Source: Lachnospiraceae bacterium UBA4317
GTDB lineage: Bacteria > Bacillota_A > Clostridia > Lachnospirales > Lachnospiraceae
Length of the DNA stretch: 16,517 bases
Reading direction: 5' to 3'
Assembly (NCBI GenBank): GCA_002394525.1
Contig: DGUF01000132.1
Span: 3,523-20,039 of the forward strand
A model generated the notes under the pieces. The model saw nothing but the letters and a program-made list of their open reading frames with translations. It was not told where the DNA came from and did no database searches. Shown here one piece after another: positions 1 through 6,422 of this stretch. The translations under genes and the position numbers were made by a program. Each line of letters opens with the position of its first letter. Within the stretch, counting starts at the first letter, position 1.

Positions 1-1
1 C

Positions 2-613
2 TGGTCCTTCATCAAGAAGGCCGGTACCATCATCCTGCTCTCCACCATCGTGATCTGGTTCCTGAGCAACTTCGGCTTCGTTGACGGCGCCTTCGGCATG
101 CTCAGCGAAGACCAGCTCGGCATGTCCATCCTGGCAGGCCTGGGCGGCGCCATCTCCTGGATCTTCGCCCCTCTGGGCTGGGGCAACTGGCAGGCGGCAG
201 TCGCCTCCATCACCGGCCTCGTCGCCAAGGAAAACATCGTCGGCACCATGGGCGTCCTCTACAGAGGCGGCCAGGGCACCATCTACCAGAACCTGGCAGC
301 GGCCTTCACCCCTGTGACCGGCTACTCCTTCCTGGTGTTCAACCTCCTCTGCGCCCCCTGCTTCGCAGCCATCGGCGCCATCAGACGTGAGATGAACAAC
401 ATGAAGTGGACCTGGTTCGCCATCGGCTACCAGTGCGGCTTTGCCTACGTCATCGCCCTCATGATCAACCAGTTCGGCGGACTCTTCACCGGACACGTCA
501 ACGTCATCGGCCTCATCGCGGCAATTGCCTGCCTCGCATTCATTCTCTATATGCTCTTCGTCAAGAAGTACTCCGAGGCCGTCAAGCTCACCAGAGCCGT
601 CAAGGTCAGCTGA
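2..613 (+). CDS. feoB: Ferrous iron transport protein B, C-terminal part (5' end outside window)
   Basis: This is the C-terminal membrane domain of FeoB, the GTP-driven inner-membrane Fe(II) transporter. The frame is open from base 2, so the N-terminal G domain and first gate repeat lie upstream of the window. About 203 residues are visible. They hold several hydrophobic segments, the Gate-domain signature GLVAKE (around residue 74 of the visible part) after a Trp-rich GWGNW stretch, and a late AxxCFAAIGAIRRE segment typical of FeoB. The protein ends in a short basic tail, KKYSEAVKLTRAVKVS. The next gene is a FeoB-associated peptide, which supports the call. No terminator follows directly; a TGAGTCA repeat lies 17 bp after the stop. 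Confidence 0.93.
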   Translation, partial: WSFIKKAGTIILLSTIVIWFLSNFGFVDGAFGMLSEDQLGMSILAGLGGAISWIFAPLGWGNWQAAVASITGLVAKENIVGTMGVLYRGGQGTIYQNLAAAFTPVTGYSFLVFNLLCAPCFAAIGAIRREMNNMKWTWFAIGYQCGFAYVIALMINQFGGLFTGHVNVIGLIAAIACLAFILYMLFVKKYSEAVKLTRAVKVS

Positions 614-629
614 GCCGATCGCAAACCGG

Positions 630-677
630 TGAGTCAGCGGTGAGTCAGCAGGGACGGTTCTTTTGACTCATGAGTCA
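630..677. repeat. Dispersed TGAGTCA/TGACTCA inverted repeat, copy A
   Basis: TGAGTCA (641-647) and TGACTCA (664-670) form a perfect 7-bp inverted repeat around a 16-nt centre containing GGGACGGTTC. Extra TGAGTCA half-sites sit at 630-636 and 671-677. The same layout occurs at 2470-2521 and 4126-4159. By analogy it resembles REP-type palindromes mobilised by IS200-like (RAYT) transposases; no such transposase is in the window. Confidence 0.75.
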
Positions 678-744
678 GTGAGTGAGCAGGCACATCCTGC
701 CCTGGCTCACGAATCTATTGACTTACAGGATATAATGAAAACAG

Positions 745-780
745 GACAGGTCAGGCGGGATTTGATCCGTCTGACCTGTC
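745..780 (+). promoter_or_regulatory. Long hairpin or operator in the leader of the FeoB-associated gene
   Basis: GACAGGTCAG (745-754) pairs perfectly with CTGACCTGTC (771-780). Five further pairs including two G-U wobbles make a ~15-bp stem with a 6-nt loop. A TATAAT box lies at 731-736, but no good -35 is present at 17 bp (TTGACT at 718-723 is too close). There is no T-run, so it is not a terminator. It could be an operator or an mRNA 5' stabilising hairpin. Confidence 0.45.
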
Positions 781-821
781 TACAGTCTACACAAAGAAGC
801 AGATAAACAGGAGGCGGCGGG

Positions 822-992
822 ATGAGCTGGCTGAGCGCAAATTTAGGAAATATCATCGTTATTCTGATCCTTCTTGCAGTCGTTTTTTTCAGTGTCAGAT
901 CCATCATCAGGGATAAAAGACAGGGAAAATCCAGCTGCGGAAGCCATTGCGGCAGCTGCCCCATGAGCGGCTCCTGCCACCACAAAGGGTGA
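822..992 (+). CDS. FeoB-associated Cys-rich membrane protein
   Basis: A 56-residue single-pass membrane peptide. A hydrophobic helix spans about residues 9-25, followed by a basic linker (RDKRQGK). The Cys-rich tail has the pattern CGSHCGSCPMSGSCHH, with four Cys and several His residues. This layout matches the FeoB_associated family, whose members almost always follow feoB; the precise role is not established, but metal handling at the FeoB exit is a reasonable inference. A strong AGGAGG-like site (GGAGGCGG, about 810-817) supports the ATG at 822. It lies 208 bp after feoB with a hairpin between, so it may have its own promoter or may read through. Confidence 0.88.
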   Translation: MSWLSANLGNIIVILILLAVVFFSVRSIIRDKRQGKSSCGSHCGSCPMSGSCHHKG

Positions 993-1079
993 GCCAGGGG
1001 AACGTTATTCTCTGCCGCCTGATACGGGAGAGGCTCACAGAGCATCATCCGATGCCCCAGATAATACGGGAGAATCCAT

Positions 1080-1325
1080 ATGTATAAAATCACGCTGAAT
1101 ATAGACGGAATGGCCTGCGGCATGTGCGAGGCCCATGTCAACGATGCCATCCGCGAAAAATTCCAGGTAAAGAAACTCAAATCATCCTTTAAAAAAGGAA
1201 CGACAGAGTTTGAAGCCGAGGAGGCACCCTCTGAAGAGGATATCCGCAGGGTGCTTGATCCCACAGGCTATAAACTCACAGGCTACAATGTGGAGACAGC
1301 CAAAAAGAAGCACCTTTTCTGGTGA
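1080..1325 (+). CDS. Small heavy-metal-associated (HMA) domain protein
   Basis: An 81-residue protein with one ferredoxin-like HMA fold. The metal site is GMACGMC at residues 10-16 (GMxCxxC), after a beta strand (MYKITLNID) and before the helix EAHVNDAIREKF. This is the CopZ/MerP-type site, normally binding Cu(I) or another soft metal through its two Cys. The remainder (FEAEEAPSEEDIRRVLDPTGY) fits the second beta-alpha-beta half. ACGGGAGA ahead of the ATG serves as ribosome binding site. A strong terminator follows at once, so it is the last gene of the Feo group. Copper chaperone is the family default; the position after feoB makes an iron-related role possible but unproven. Confidence 0.85.
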   Translation: MYKITLNIDGMACGMCEAHVNDAIREKFQVKKLKSSFKKGTTEFEAEEAPSEEDIRRVLDPTGYKLTGYNVETAKKKHLFW

Positions 1326-1334
1326 CACTGATCC

Positions 1335-1377
1335 AAAAAGACCCGCAGCGGAATGAATCCGCCGCAGGTCTTTTTTT
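1335..1377 (+). terminator. Rho-independent terminator after the HMA gene
   Basis: AAAAAGACC (1335-1343) pairs with GGTCTTTTT, with further pairing of GCGGA and TCCGC inside. A run of seven T ends it at 1377. It lies 10 bp after the HMA stop and closes the Feo group. Confidence 0.9.
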
Positions 1378-1832
1378 CAGCCGGGGAGCGGGGCCAGGAA
1401 ATGAGCCGGGCTGAGCCTATATTCTCTTTTCTGCTGCCTGTGCAGAGGCCCGGCATTCATGAACCTGTCAGGACTGGATCCATGCATCCCGCCAGACTCC
1501 TTCGGGGATCGATCCTGACGGTCTTATTTTGATGCCTGCCTACATGAGCACAGGTCTGTTTTGCATGCCCGGATTTTTGATTGCGGTATTACTGCGGCGG
1601 CGGAAATACCCGCTTCCGTAATCGTGATATCACGCATTTCCGCGCCTCTTTTCCACGCAATCCGGAAATCGAGGATAAAGCCCGTTTAAGCGCAGGCGAA
1701 TCACGCAATTGACTTGAATCCACGGATAAAGCCCGTGAGTCAGAGAGCCGAAGGGACGTTTCTCCCCGGTCCAGGCGACGAGTCAGAGGAACATTTTTCC
1801 CTGGCGCAGTTGAGAGCCGCCCGTGCGAACCC
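1378..1832. other. Non-coding stretch with short repeats and a palindrome
   Basis: No gene is supported here. Visible structure: a perfect 12-bp palindrome CGTGATATCACG at 1623-1634, a direct repeat GGATAAAGCCCGT at 1674-1686 and 1724-1736, and a degenerate relative of the TGAGTCA repeat (TGAGTCA about 1736, AGGGACGTTTC, then GAGTCA about 1781). The short frames crossing it contain the repeat sequence and look like chance. Confidence 0.6.
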
Positions 1833-2396
1833 TCATGTAAAAAGTAACAGCAGGACTGCGGTGAGAGCAGCGCCGGTGATCAGCCCGCCAACATGGGACC
1901 TGGCATTGATACTCCTGTTGGAAAAGGTATAGAGGGCATTGATGGCCAGGACCCGCAGGACACTGTAGAGGGAGACGCCGACATAGCCCGGCCACAGGGC
2001 AAAGACCAGGTAGGAGCCCAGAAGCCCGAAGACTGCCCCTGAAGCCCCGGCGGAAAGATTGTAGCGGCCCGACCGCAGCTCCATGACATAAGTGAGGATA
2101 TTCCCGGCCAGACCCGAGGCCAGATAGAGCAGCAGAAAGACCGGAATGCCGAAGAAGCTCTCCAGCGCCGGCCCCAGATTATAGAGGGAATACATGTTGC
2201 AGATCAGATGGAGAAAACCGAAGTGCACGAACATGGCAGTGAAAAGCCGGTAAAACTGCCCCTGTTTGATATAGGGCGCATACTGGGCCCCGAAGGCCAG
2301 CGCGACCTGGCGGTTCGTCGACCCGCCCTTCATGCTCTCAGCCGCGAAGATGATAAAATTGATTCCGATTAGTGCGTAGGTTGCTGTGATGATCAT
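1833..2396 (-). CDS. Rhomboid-family intramembrane serine protease
   Basis: A 187-residue polytopic membrane protein of the rhomboid family, which cleaves substrates within the membrane. Visible marks: the loop-1/TM2 motif with HFGFLHLICNMYSLYNLG (His and Asn that shape the oxyanion region), the catalytic serine motif GASGAVFGLLGS, and a later SHVGGLITG holding the catalytic His. Six hydrophobic segments fit the minimal bacterial core. The frame stays open 42 codons further upstream, but that part reads through the 21-bp dispersed repeat (MSHWGRF twice). I chose the ATG at 2396, preceded by ACGAGG at 8 nt. It faces away from the HMA gene, and its upstream region was rearranged by the repeat. 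Confidence 0.88.
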   Translation of the reverse strand: MIITATYALIGINFIIFAAESMKGGSTNRQVALAFGAQYAPYIKQGQFYRLFTAMFVHFGFLHLICNMYSLYNLGPALESFFGIPVFLLLYLASGLAGNILTYVMELRSGRYNLSAGASGAVFGLLGSYLVFALWPGYVGVSLYSVLRVLAINALYTFSNRSINARSHVGGLITGAALTAVLLLLFT

Positions 2397-2415
2397 GATT
2401 TTTGCCTCGTGATTG

Positions 2416-3027
2416 TTATTGGCCTTGCGTGTATCCCGGGAGTGACCCGGCCCTGGCGGGGCTGGAGATTGAGTCAAACTGAAACGTCCCCAATGACTCA
2501 TGAAACGTCCCCAATGACTCATTGCAGCGCACCGCTCCGTGGACCTCCGCGTTCTGGATGAAATCGGAGCCCCTGCAGTTGGACCTTATGTCCTCGAGGA
2601 CGATATTTTCAAAGGGTTGTTCCTCGAAGCCCTTGATATAGAGGGTGGTCTCCACCTCCGGGGCGTCGATCTGCAGGTTGGACAGGAATATATCGGAGAC
2701 CCTGATCAGAGACTCCGGCGGGGCTTCAGCCGGATTTTTGTCCTTATATTCCGAATCAATATAAATGATCCCCTTGTGTCTGCGGTAGGCGTATACACCG
2801 GTGTCCCGGTCCTGCATGACACAGTCGCGCATGGTGATGCGGCGAATAAAGGCTCCCCTCAGCCGGGTCGTCTTCAGGCAGAACATGCTGAAAGTGTCGT
2901 AAAACCGGCAGTCGCTGATCAGGACAGTCCCCCCTGCAGGGCACGCGTCAATAGCGCGCTGAATGGCTTTTGTATCATCTGTTCTGCCGTCTCCGGCTGC
3001 TCCGATTTTCCTGATATCAAATTTCAT
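2416..3027 (-). pseudogene. Glycoside hydrolase family 28 (polygalacturonase) remnant with internal deletion
   Basis: The frame begins like a GH28 or pectate-lyase-superfamily enzyme (DIRKIGAAGDGRTDDTKAIQ, then AIDACPAGGTVLI). It jumps straight to the distal beta-helix (ISDCRFYDTFSMFCLKTTR, later GIIYIDSEYKD and ETTLYIKGFEEQPFENIVLED). Full enzymes are roughly 400-500 residues; the middle with the catalytic Asp residues (NTD, DD, GHG, RIK motifs) is missing. Family similarity ends near 2524, where the TGAGTCA repeat begins and supplies the last ~35 codons. No good ribosome binding site precedes the ATG. Pseudogene is much more likely than a working short protein. Confidence 0.72.
2470..2521. 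repeat. Dispersed TGAGTCA/TGACTCA inverted repeat, copy C, with an exact 21-bp tandem duplication
   Basis: TGAGTCA (2470-2476) and TGACTCA (2494-2500) flank AACGTCCCC-containing sequence, as in copies A and D. The 21-bp unit at 2480-2500 is repeated without change at 2501-2521. Being a multiple of three it leaves both overlapping minus-strand frames open, producing MSHWGRFMSHWGRF in one of them. It sits at the junction where the GH28 remnant ends and the rhomboid upstream region begins. Confidence 0.8.
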
Positions 3028-3447
3028 ATTTCATATATCAAATTTCGTATTCTGCCTGGTGTGTCGGGGAAGAGGCAGGTTTTGCCGTGGAATCCGTTCT
3101 CCTGAATTCCGAACCCCTGGGGTCTGGCCAATTTACAGAAATGAGAACAATGATCCCGCTGCTTACCGCCTGCCTTTTTCTGTTTATATTCGCGGCGGAT
3201 TTCGCAAAAAGCATGCACATCAGAAGAATCTGGCTTCGGATGTGCATGCCGCAGTTCGTTTTCAGGCTTGTACGGCCTGACAGTATTTTACTCTATTTTT
3301 CAAAAATCTTTCAAGGGACATCCGGGAAAACCGGGTATCCGGTTATGTCGCCGTTCAACTTGGGTTTTCGCTGAAAACAACAAAGCTTCGCATTGTCTCA
3401 AAAACGCCTCGAGTTTCAACAGGGCTGTAACTGTCAGTCCCCGCGGC
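3028..3447. other. Intergenic region with no supported gene
   Basis: Short frames exist on both strands but none has a ribosome binding site together with recognisable protein sequence. Near-duplicate AAATTTGATAT words flank the GH28 start (about 3016-3048). A strong hairpin at 3211-3249 is listed separately. Confidence 0.55.
3211..3249. repeat. 16-bp inverted repeat (hairpin)
   Basis: GCATGCACATCAGAAG (3211-3226) and CTTCGGATGTGCATGC (3234-3249) are complementary at 15 of 16 positions around a 7-nt loop. No T-run follows on either strand, so an ordinary intrinsic terminator is unlikely. It may be a palindromic mobile repeat or an end of decayed DNA. Confidence 0.7.
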
Positions 3448-3987
3448 TTACAGAAGAGCCTTGACGCAGGCCTCGACCTCGGCCATGTCGGCTGTCGGCT
3501 CGAAGCGGGCGACGACGTTGCCATCTCGGTCAATGATGAACTTGGTGAAGTTCCACTTGATGTCGGGTTTTTTGGCCCAGTCGGGATCCGCTTCCGCGAA
3601 CATTTTCTCCAGCAGCTCCTTGAACGGGTGCTCACCGAAGCCCTCGAAGCCCTTCTGGGATTTCAGGTAGGTGTAGAGCGGCAGCTCGTTCTCGCCGTTG
3701 ACATCAGCCTTCTTCATCTGGGGGAAGGTGGTGTTGAAGTGGATGGTGCAGAATTCGTGGATCTCTTCATCCGTGCCGGGAGCCTGGGCGCCGAACTGGT
3801 TGCAGGGGATGTCCAGGATCTCGAGGCCCTTGTCGTGGTAGTCCTTGTACATCTGCTCGATCGGGGCGTACTGGGGGGTGAAGCCGCAGCCGGTCGCCGT
3901 GTTCACGACCATGATGACCTTGCCCTTGAAATCCGCAAGATTCAGTATCTCGCCCTTGCCTGTTTTAATCGTGTAATCGTAGATCAT
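3448..3987 (-). CDS. Glutathione peroxidase family protein (Cys-type, probably thioredoxin-dependent)
   Basis: A 179-residue GPx-fold peroxidase that reduces hydrogen peroxide or organic hydroperoxides in the cytosol. The catalytic motif is NTATGCGFTPQY with Cys34 in the place of selenocysteine. The conserved Gln is in PCNQFGAQ (Gln68), and Trp145-Asn146 in WNFTKFIID complete the tetrad. Cys80 in EFCTIHFNTTFP sits at the position of the resolving cysteine in thioredoxin-dependent members, so thioredoxin is the likely reductant (inference from family). Length is normal to slightly long for the family. AAGGAG at 7 nt before the ATG confirms the start. It is monocistronic as far as can be seen, flanked by repeat-containing spacers. 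Confidence 0.93.
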   Translation of the reverse strand: MIYDYTIKTGKGEILNLADFKGKVIMVVNTATGCGFTPQYAPIEQMYKDYHDKGLEILDIPCNQFGAQAPGTDEEIHEFCTIHFNTTFPQMKKADVNGENELPLYTYLKSQKGFEGFGEHPFKELLEKMFAEADPDWAKKPDIKWNFTKFIIDRDGNVVARFEPTADMAEVEACVKALL

Positions 3988-4099
3988 TTTTTTCTCCTTT
4001 GTATATGGGGATAATGCAGGTTATCTGTGGATCCGCAGCTTGCGGGCAGGAAACCGCGGGTGGGGATAAATCGTCAGAATCGTTCCTCTGACTCAGTCC

Positions 4100-4159
4100 C
4101 CCTGATTCAGGGGATAGGGTGCTGTGATGAGTCATTAGAACCGTCCCCGCTGACTCATC
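4100..4159. repeat. Dispersed TGAGTCA/TGACTCA inverted repeat, copy D, plus adjoining hairpin
   Basis: GATGAGTCA (4126-4134) and TGACTCATC (4151-4159) form a perfect 9-bp inverted repeat around a 16-nt centre with GAACCGTCCCC, the complement of copy A's centre. CCCCTGA and TCAGGGG just to the left (about 4101-4115) form a second hairpin. The right arm runs into the stop codon of the lipoprotein flavodoxin gene (4158-4160), so the element sits exactly at that gene's 3' end. Confidence 0.78.
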
Positions 4160-5033
4160 AGTTTTCAGCTGCCCACTGGCGGATGTTCTGTTCCTCGTCG
4201 GTAACGGAGGCACCGCGGACGGAGAGGCCTTCGCGGACGTCGGCGCCGGGGGCGAGTTCCTTGATGGTGTCGACGGTGCGGGAGAAGCCGCTGCCTTCGT
4301 GGGTGACGAAGACGTAGATGGTTTTGCCGCTGAAGTCGTGGGTCTCAAAGAAGGAGTAGACGGGCATGGGCAGGTCGCCCCACCAGTTGGGGAAGGCCAG
4401 GTAGATGGTGTCACAGGCGTCGACCGCTTTTTCATCTGCCTTCAGGGTGGGGTGGTAGGCGTCGTTCTGTTCCTGCTTGGCCTGGTCCACGGTCTCGTTG
4501 TAGTCGGCGGGGTAAGGGTCTTCAGAGACGATCTCCATGGTCTCGATGCCCTTTTCCTGCGCGATCCATTCCGCGATCAGCTGGGCGTTGCCCTTGAGCG
4601 TATCCTGGTCGAGCCGGATGCTGGCGCTGGAGTCTGCATCGACATTCTCCGGAAAAACAGTGTTGCCGACGCGGCTGAAGTAGACAGCCATCGCGCCGCC
4701 GGCCTGGGCGGTTTCTTCTGCGGCGGGGTCTGCCGTTGCTGCTGCCGCTTCAGAGGCGTCGGGGGCAGCAGCCTGACCTGTCTGTTCGTCAGTCTGAGCC
4801 GCGTCCTCTTGTCCGGCATTTTCGGTCTCAGTTCCGGCTGTTTCCTCCTCAGTCACCTGTTCGCCGGCTCCCTCGTCGGCTTTGGCTTCAGAGGCATCCG
4901 GAGCTTCCTGCTGTGTCTCCTCCTGTGATGCGGAGCCGGCCTGCGAACCGGACTGTCCGCCGGCTCTGCAGCCCGTGAGGGCCAGAAACGCGCTCATAGC
5001 AACTGCAATGGCAGTAAGGGTCTTTTTTCTCAT
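4158..5033 (-). CDS. Lipoprotein-anchored flavodoxin-like protein
   Basis: A 291-residue exported lipoprotein with a flavodoxin domain. Residues 1-22 are a lipoprotein signal ending in LALTGC, with Cys22 the lipidation site. Residues 23-112 are a low-complexity linker rich in Ala, Glu, Gln and Thr that contains APDASEA twice. The flavodoxin domain starts near residue 114: AVYFSRVGNT is the FMN-phosphate loop, AFPNWWGDLPMPVYSFFE the flavin-contact segment, and FVTHEGSGFSRTVDTIKEL follows. It matches the Flavodoxin_4-type family seen in Clostridia. It should sit on the outer face of the membrane, perhaps as an extracellular flavin redox protein; its partner is unknown. GAAAGGA before the ATG supports the start. 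A related cytosolic flavodoxin lies upstream at 5424-5906. Confidence 0.88.
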   Translation of the reverse strand: MRKKTLTAIAVAMSAFLALTGCRAGGQSGSQAGSASQEETQQEAPDASEAKADEGAGEQVTEEETAGTETENAGQEDAAQTDEQTGQAAAPDASEAAAATADPAAEETAQAGGAMAVYFSRVGNTVFPENVDADSSASIRLDQDTLKGNAQLIAEWIAQEKGIETMEIVSEDPYPADYNETVDQAKQEQNDAYHPTLKADEKAVDACDTIYLAFPNWWGDLPMPVYSFFETHDFSGKTIYVFVTHEGSGFSRTVDTIKELAPGADVREGLSVRGASVTDEEQNIRQWAAEN

Positions 5034-5121
5034 TTTTTATGTCCTTTCTCCAGTGTCTTGGTGTCTTTTCGTCCGTAATGTCAGGGGTGCGGCACACTGC
5101 GGGGCTTTCAGAGCCTTCGCA

Positions 5122-5301
5122 GTTCAGACCAGCCTGAAACCGGGAGTGTTTTCCGCGCAATCTGCGTCCCGTTTTCATACCGTTCAGACCAGGCTGAAAC
5201 CGGGAGCATTTTCCGCGCAATTTGCGCCCCGGTGTAACAGCGTTCAGCCCAGGCTGAATACGCGAGGTGTTTTCCGCGCATTTTGCGAATTCCCCGGGGT
5301 T
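5122..5301. repeat. Three tandem copies of a 60-bp repeat
   Basis: Copies begin at 5122, 5182 and 5242 (each GTTCAG), giving an exact 60-bp period; the third is the most diverged and carries one extra base. Each holds two palindromic parts: TTCAG-N6-CTGAA and, best in copy 2, GCGCAA-T-TTGCGC. The unit is 20 codons, so frames run through on both strands, but no gene is supported. It fills most of the spacer between the two flavodoxin genes (5034-5423). Confidence 0.85.
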
Positions 5302-5347
5302 AACTGCGGCCCGGGAAATGATCAATCCGCGGTAAAAACACAATGGC

Positions 5348-5378
5348 CGGAATCAGGGGACTCCCCCCTCTGATGCCG
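5348..5378 (-). terminator. Possible terminator of the cytosolic flavodoxin gene
   Basis: CGGAATCAGGGG pairs with the CCTCTGATGCCG side, giving about 11 pairs, one mismatch and a 7-nt loop. Read on the minus strand it lies 45 bp after the flavodoxin stop. A TTTTT run follows about 8 nt after the stem, further away than usual. Confidence 0.4.
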
Positions 5379-5423
5379 ACCCTGCTGTCGTGATTTACAG
5401 TGATTGTATAAAGAGTCACGTAA

Positions 5424-5906
5424 TCAGAGTCCCATGCCTGCTGTCCAGACCTTGAGCTCTTCTTCGGAGACCTGGCCGCCCAGTCTCTTACCGCCTTCAA
5501 CGGCTGCGCCGCTGCCAACGATCTTCTGCATGCACTTCGCCGCCTGGTCGATATCGCTGCCACCGGATGTGCAGAAGGGGATGATCTTCTTTCCGCTGAA
5601 GTCGTAGGCCTCCAGGAAGGTATCGATGATGCTGGGCTCGCGGCCCCACCAGATCGGGAATCCCACAAAGACAGCATCGTACTTGCTCATATCGGCCACT
5701 TTTCCGCTGATGGCCGGCCTGCAGGAAGGATCCGCCATTTCCACATTGCTGCGGGAGGTCTTGACGGTATAGTCAAGATCCGCTGCCGTATAAGGAACCT
5801 CAGGTTTGATCTCAAACAGGTCCGCACCCTCAGCCCTGGCCAGCTCCGCGGCGACCTTTGCGGTGACATTGGTGGCAGAAAAATAAGCCACTAAAACTTT
5901 ACTCAT
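5424..5906 (-). CDS. Flavodoxin (cytosolic)
   Basis: A 160-residue flavodoxin, an FMN-binding one-electron carrier often used when iron is scarce. It opens with MSKVLVAYFSATNVTAKVA, where SATNVTA is the phosphate-binding loop. AVFVGFPIWWGREPSIIDTFLE carries the Trp-rich flavin contact, and IIPFCTSGGSDIDQAAKCM is the third FMN loop. Length is normal for a short-chain flavodoxin. The frame is open nine codons further, but the ATG at 5906 has GGAGG at 8 nt and starts the conserved strand, so I prefer it. There is no signal peptide, unlike the neighbouring lipoprotein. It is divergent from the riboflavin operon, whose product FMN is its cofactor. Confidence 0.92.
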   Translation of the reverse strand: MSKVLVAYFSATNVTAKVAAELARAEGADLFEIKPEVPYTAADLDYTVKTSRSNVEMADPSCRPAISGKVADMSKYDAVFVGFPIWWGREPSIIDTFLEAYDFSGKKIIPFCTSGGSDIDQAAKCMQKIVGSGAAVEGGKRLGGQVSEEELKVWTAGMGL

Positions 5907-5972
5907 ATTATATACCTCCATGATCCACGACACTATAAATGATGCCTGAGAAATAATGAATGCGGAAATTAA

Positions 5973-5984
5973 ATTGTATACAAT
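5973..5984. promoter_or_regulatory. 12-bp perfect palindrome, candidate operator
   Basis: ATTGTATACAAT is a perfect palindrome 67 bp upstream of the flavodoxin start and about 200 bp upstream of the rib promoter. TTGTATACAA-type palindromes are used by GntR- and MarR-like repressors. No regulator gene is adjacent, so the binding protein is unknown. Confidence 0.4.
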
Positions 5985-6048
5985 CTAATGGTTATTATAC
6001 ACTTACTCGCGGAGATTACAACAGGAAAATTCAAATTTACAAGGTTTT

Positions 6049-6191
6049 TATAAAATCGGGCGGGCCAAAGCCCTTTCAAGGCCCTCTCCGTAAAAGGAAT
6101 TTGCCAGTGGTAACTATAAATTCGAGCGGGTCAAAACCCTTTCAAAGCCCTTTCAAGCCCCTTTCCGCAAATAGCACTTGACAGTGTTAAC
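6049..6191. repeat. Imperfect tandem duplication upstream of the rib promoter
   Basis: Two related units lie head to tail. Unit 1 (about 6049-6114) has GGGCGGGCCAAAGCCCTTTC and ends TTGCCAGTGGTAAC. Unit 2 (about 6115-6191) has GAGCGGGTCAAAACCCTTTC and ends TTGACAGTGTTAAC. The -35 box of the rib promoter is in unit 2; unit 1 holds a decayed version (TTGCCA) without a -10. Confidence 0.7.
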
Positions 6192-6206
6192 GCGAGAAAG
6201 TATAGT
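6178..6206 (+). promoter_or_regulatory. Sigma-A type promoter of the riboflavin operon
   Basis: TTGACA (6178-6183), a 17-bp spacer, then TATAGT (6201-6206). This is a near-consensus housekeeping promoter. Transcription should start about 6213, just ahead of the FMN riboswitch. Confidence 0.85.
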
Positions 6207-6229
6207 AAGAAAGTCAAAACTGAATACGG

Positions 6230-6338
6230 AATCTTCAGGGCAGGGTGAAAGTCCCTACCGGCGGTACAGCCCGCGAGCCGTAAGGCATGATTCGGTGAAA
6301 CTCCGAGGCCGACAGTATAGTCTGGATGGAAGAAGATT
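6230..6338 (+). ncRNA. FMN riboswitch (RFN element)
   Basis: The conserved RFN landmarks occur in order: AGGGCAGGGTGAAAGTCCCT, ACCGGCGGT, AGCCCGCGAGCC, GGTGAAACTCCGAGGCCGAC, and AGTATAGTCTGGATGGAAGA. The closing stem P1 pairs AATCTTC (6230-6236) with GAAGATT (6332-6338). Such elements bind FMN and shut down riboflavin genes when flavin is plentiful. With the promoter upstream and a terminator at 6423, control is most likely by premature termination. GAAAACAGC (6347-6355) pairs with GCTGTTTTC (6396-6404) between aptamer and terminator and may belong to the expression platform. Confidence 0.96.
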
Positions 6339-6422
6339 TTGCGAAAGAAAACAGCGATTCAGGAGGGTGCCCTTTGCAGGACCCCTGTAGACAAGGCTGT
6401 TTTCGATCCGTCTGCATGAAAG

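Noticed and set aside
1833..2522. Rhomboid start at 2522 with MSHWGRFMSHWGRF
   Set aside because: That stretch is the dispersed 21-bp repeat; the ATG at 2396 has a ribosome site and starts the first membrane helix.
2539..3105. 188-codon plus-strand frame opposite the GH28 remnant
   Set aside because: The recognisable protein similarity is on the minus strand; this frame has no motif or ribosome site.
3268..4014. 248-codon plus-strand frame across the gpx region
   Set aside because: Antisense to glutathione peroxidase, whose catalytic residues are all present on the minus strand.
4888..5343. 151-codon minus-strand frame with repeated RGKxSRFQPGLN peptide
   Set aside because: The repetition comes from the 60-bp DNA repeat, and the frame overlaps the signal peptide of the lipoprotein gene in another register.
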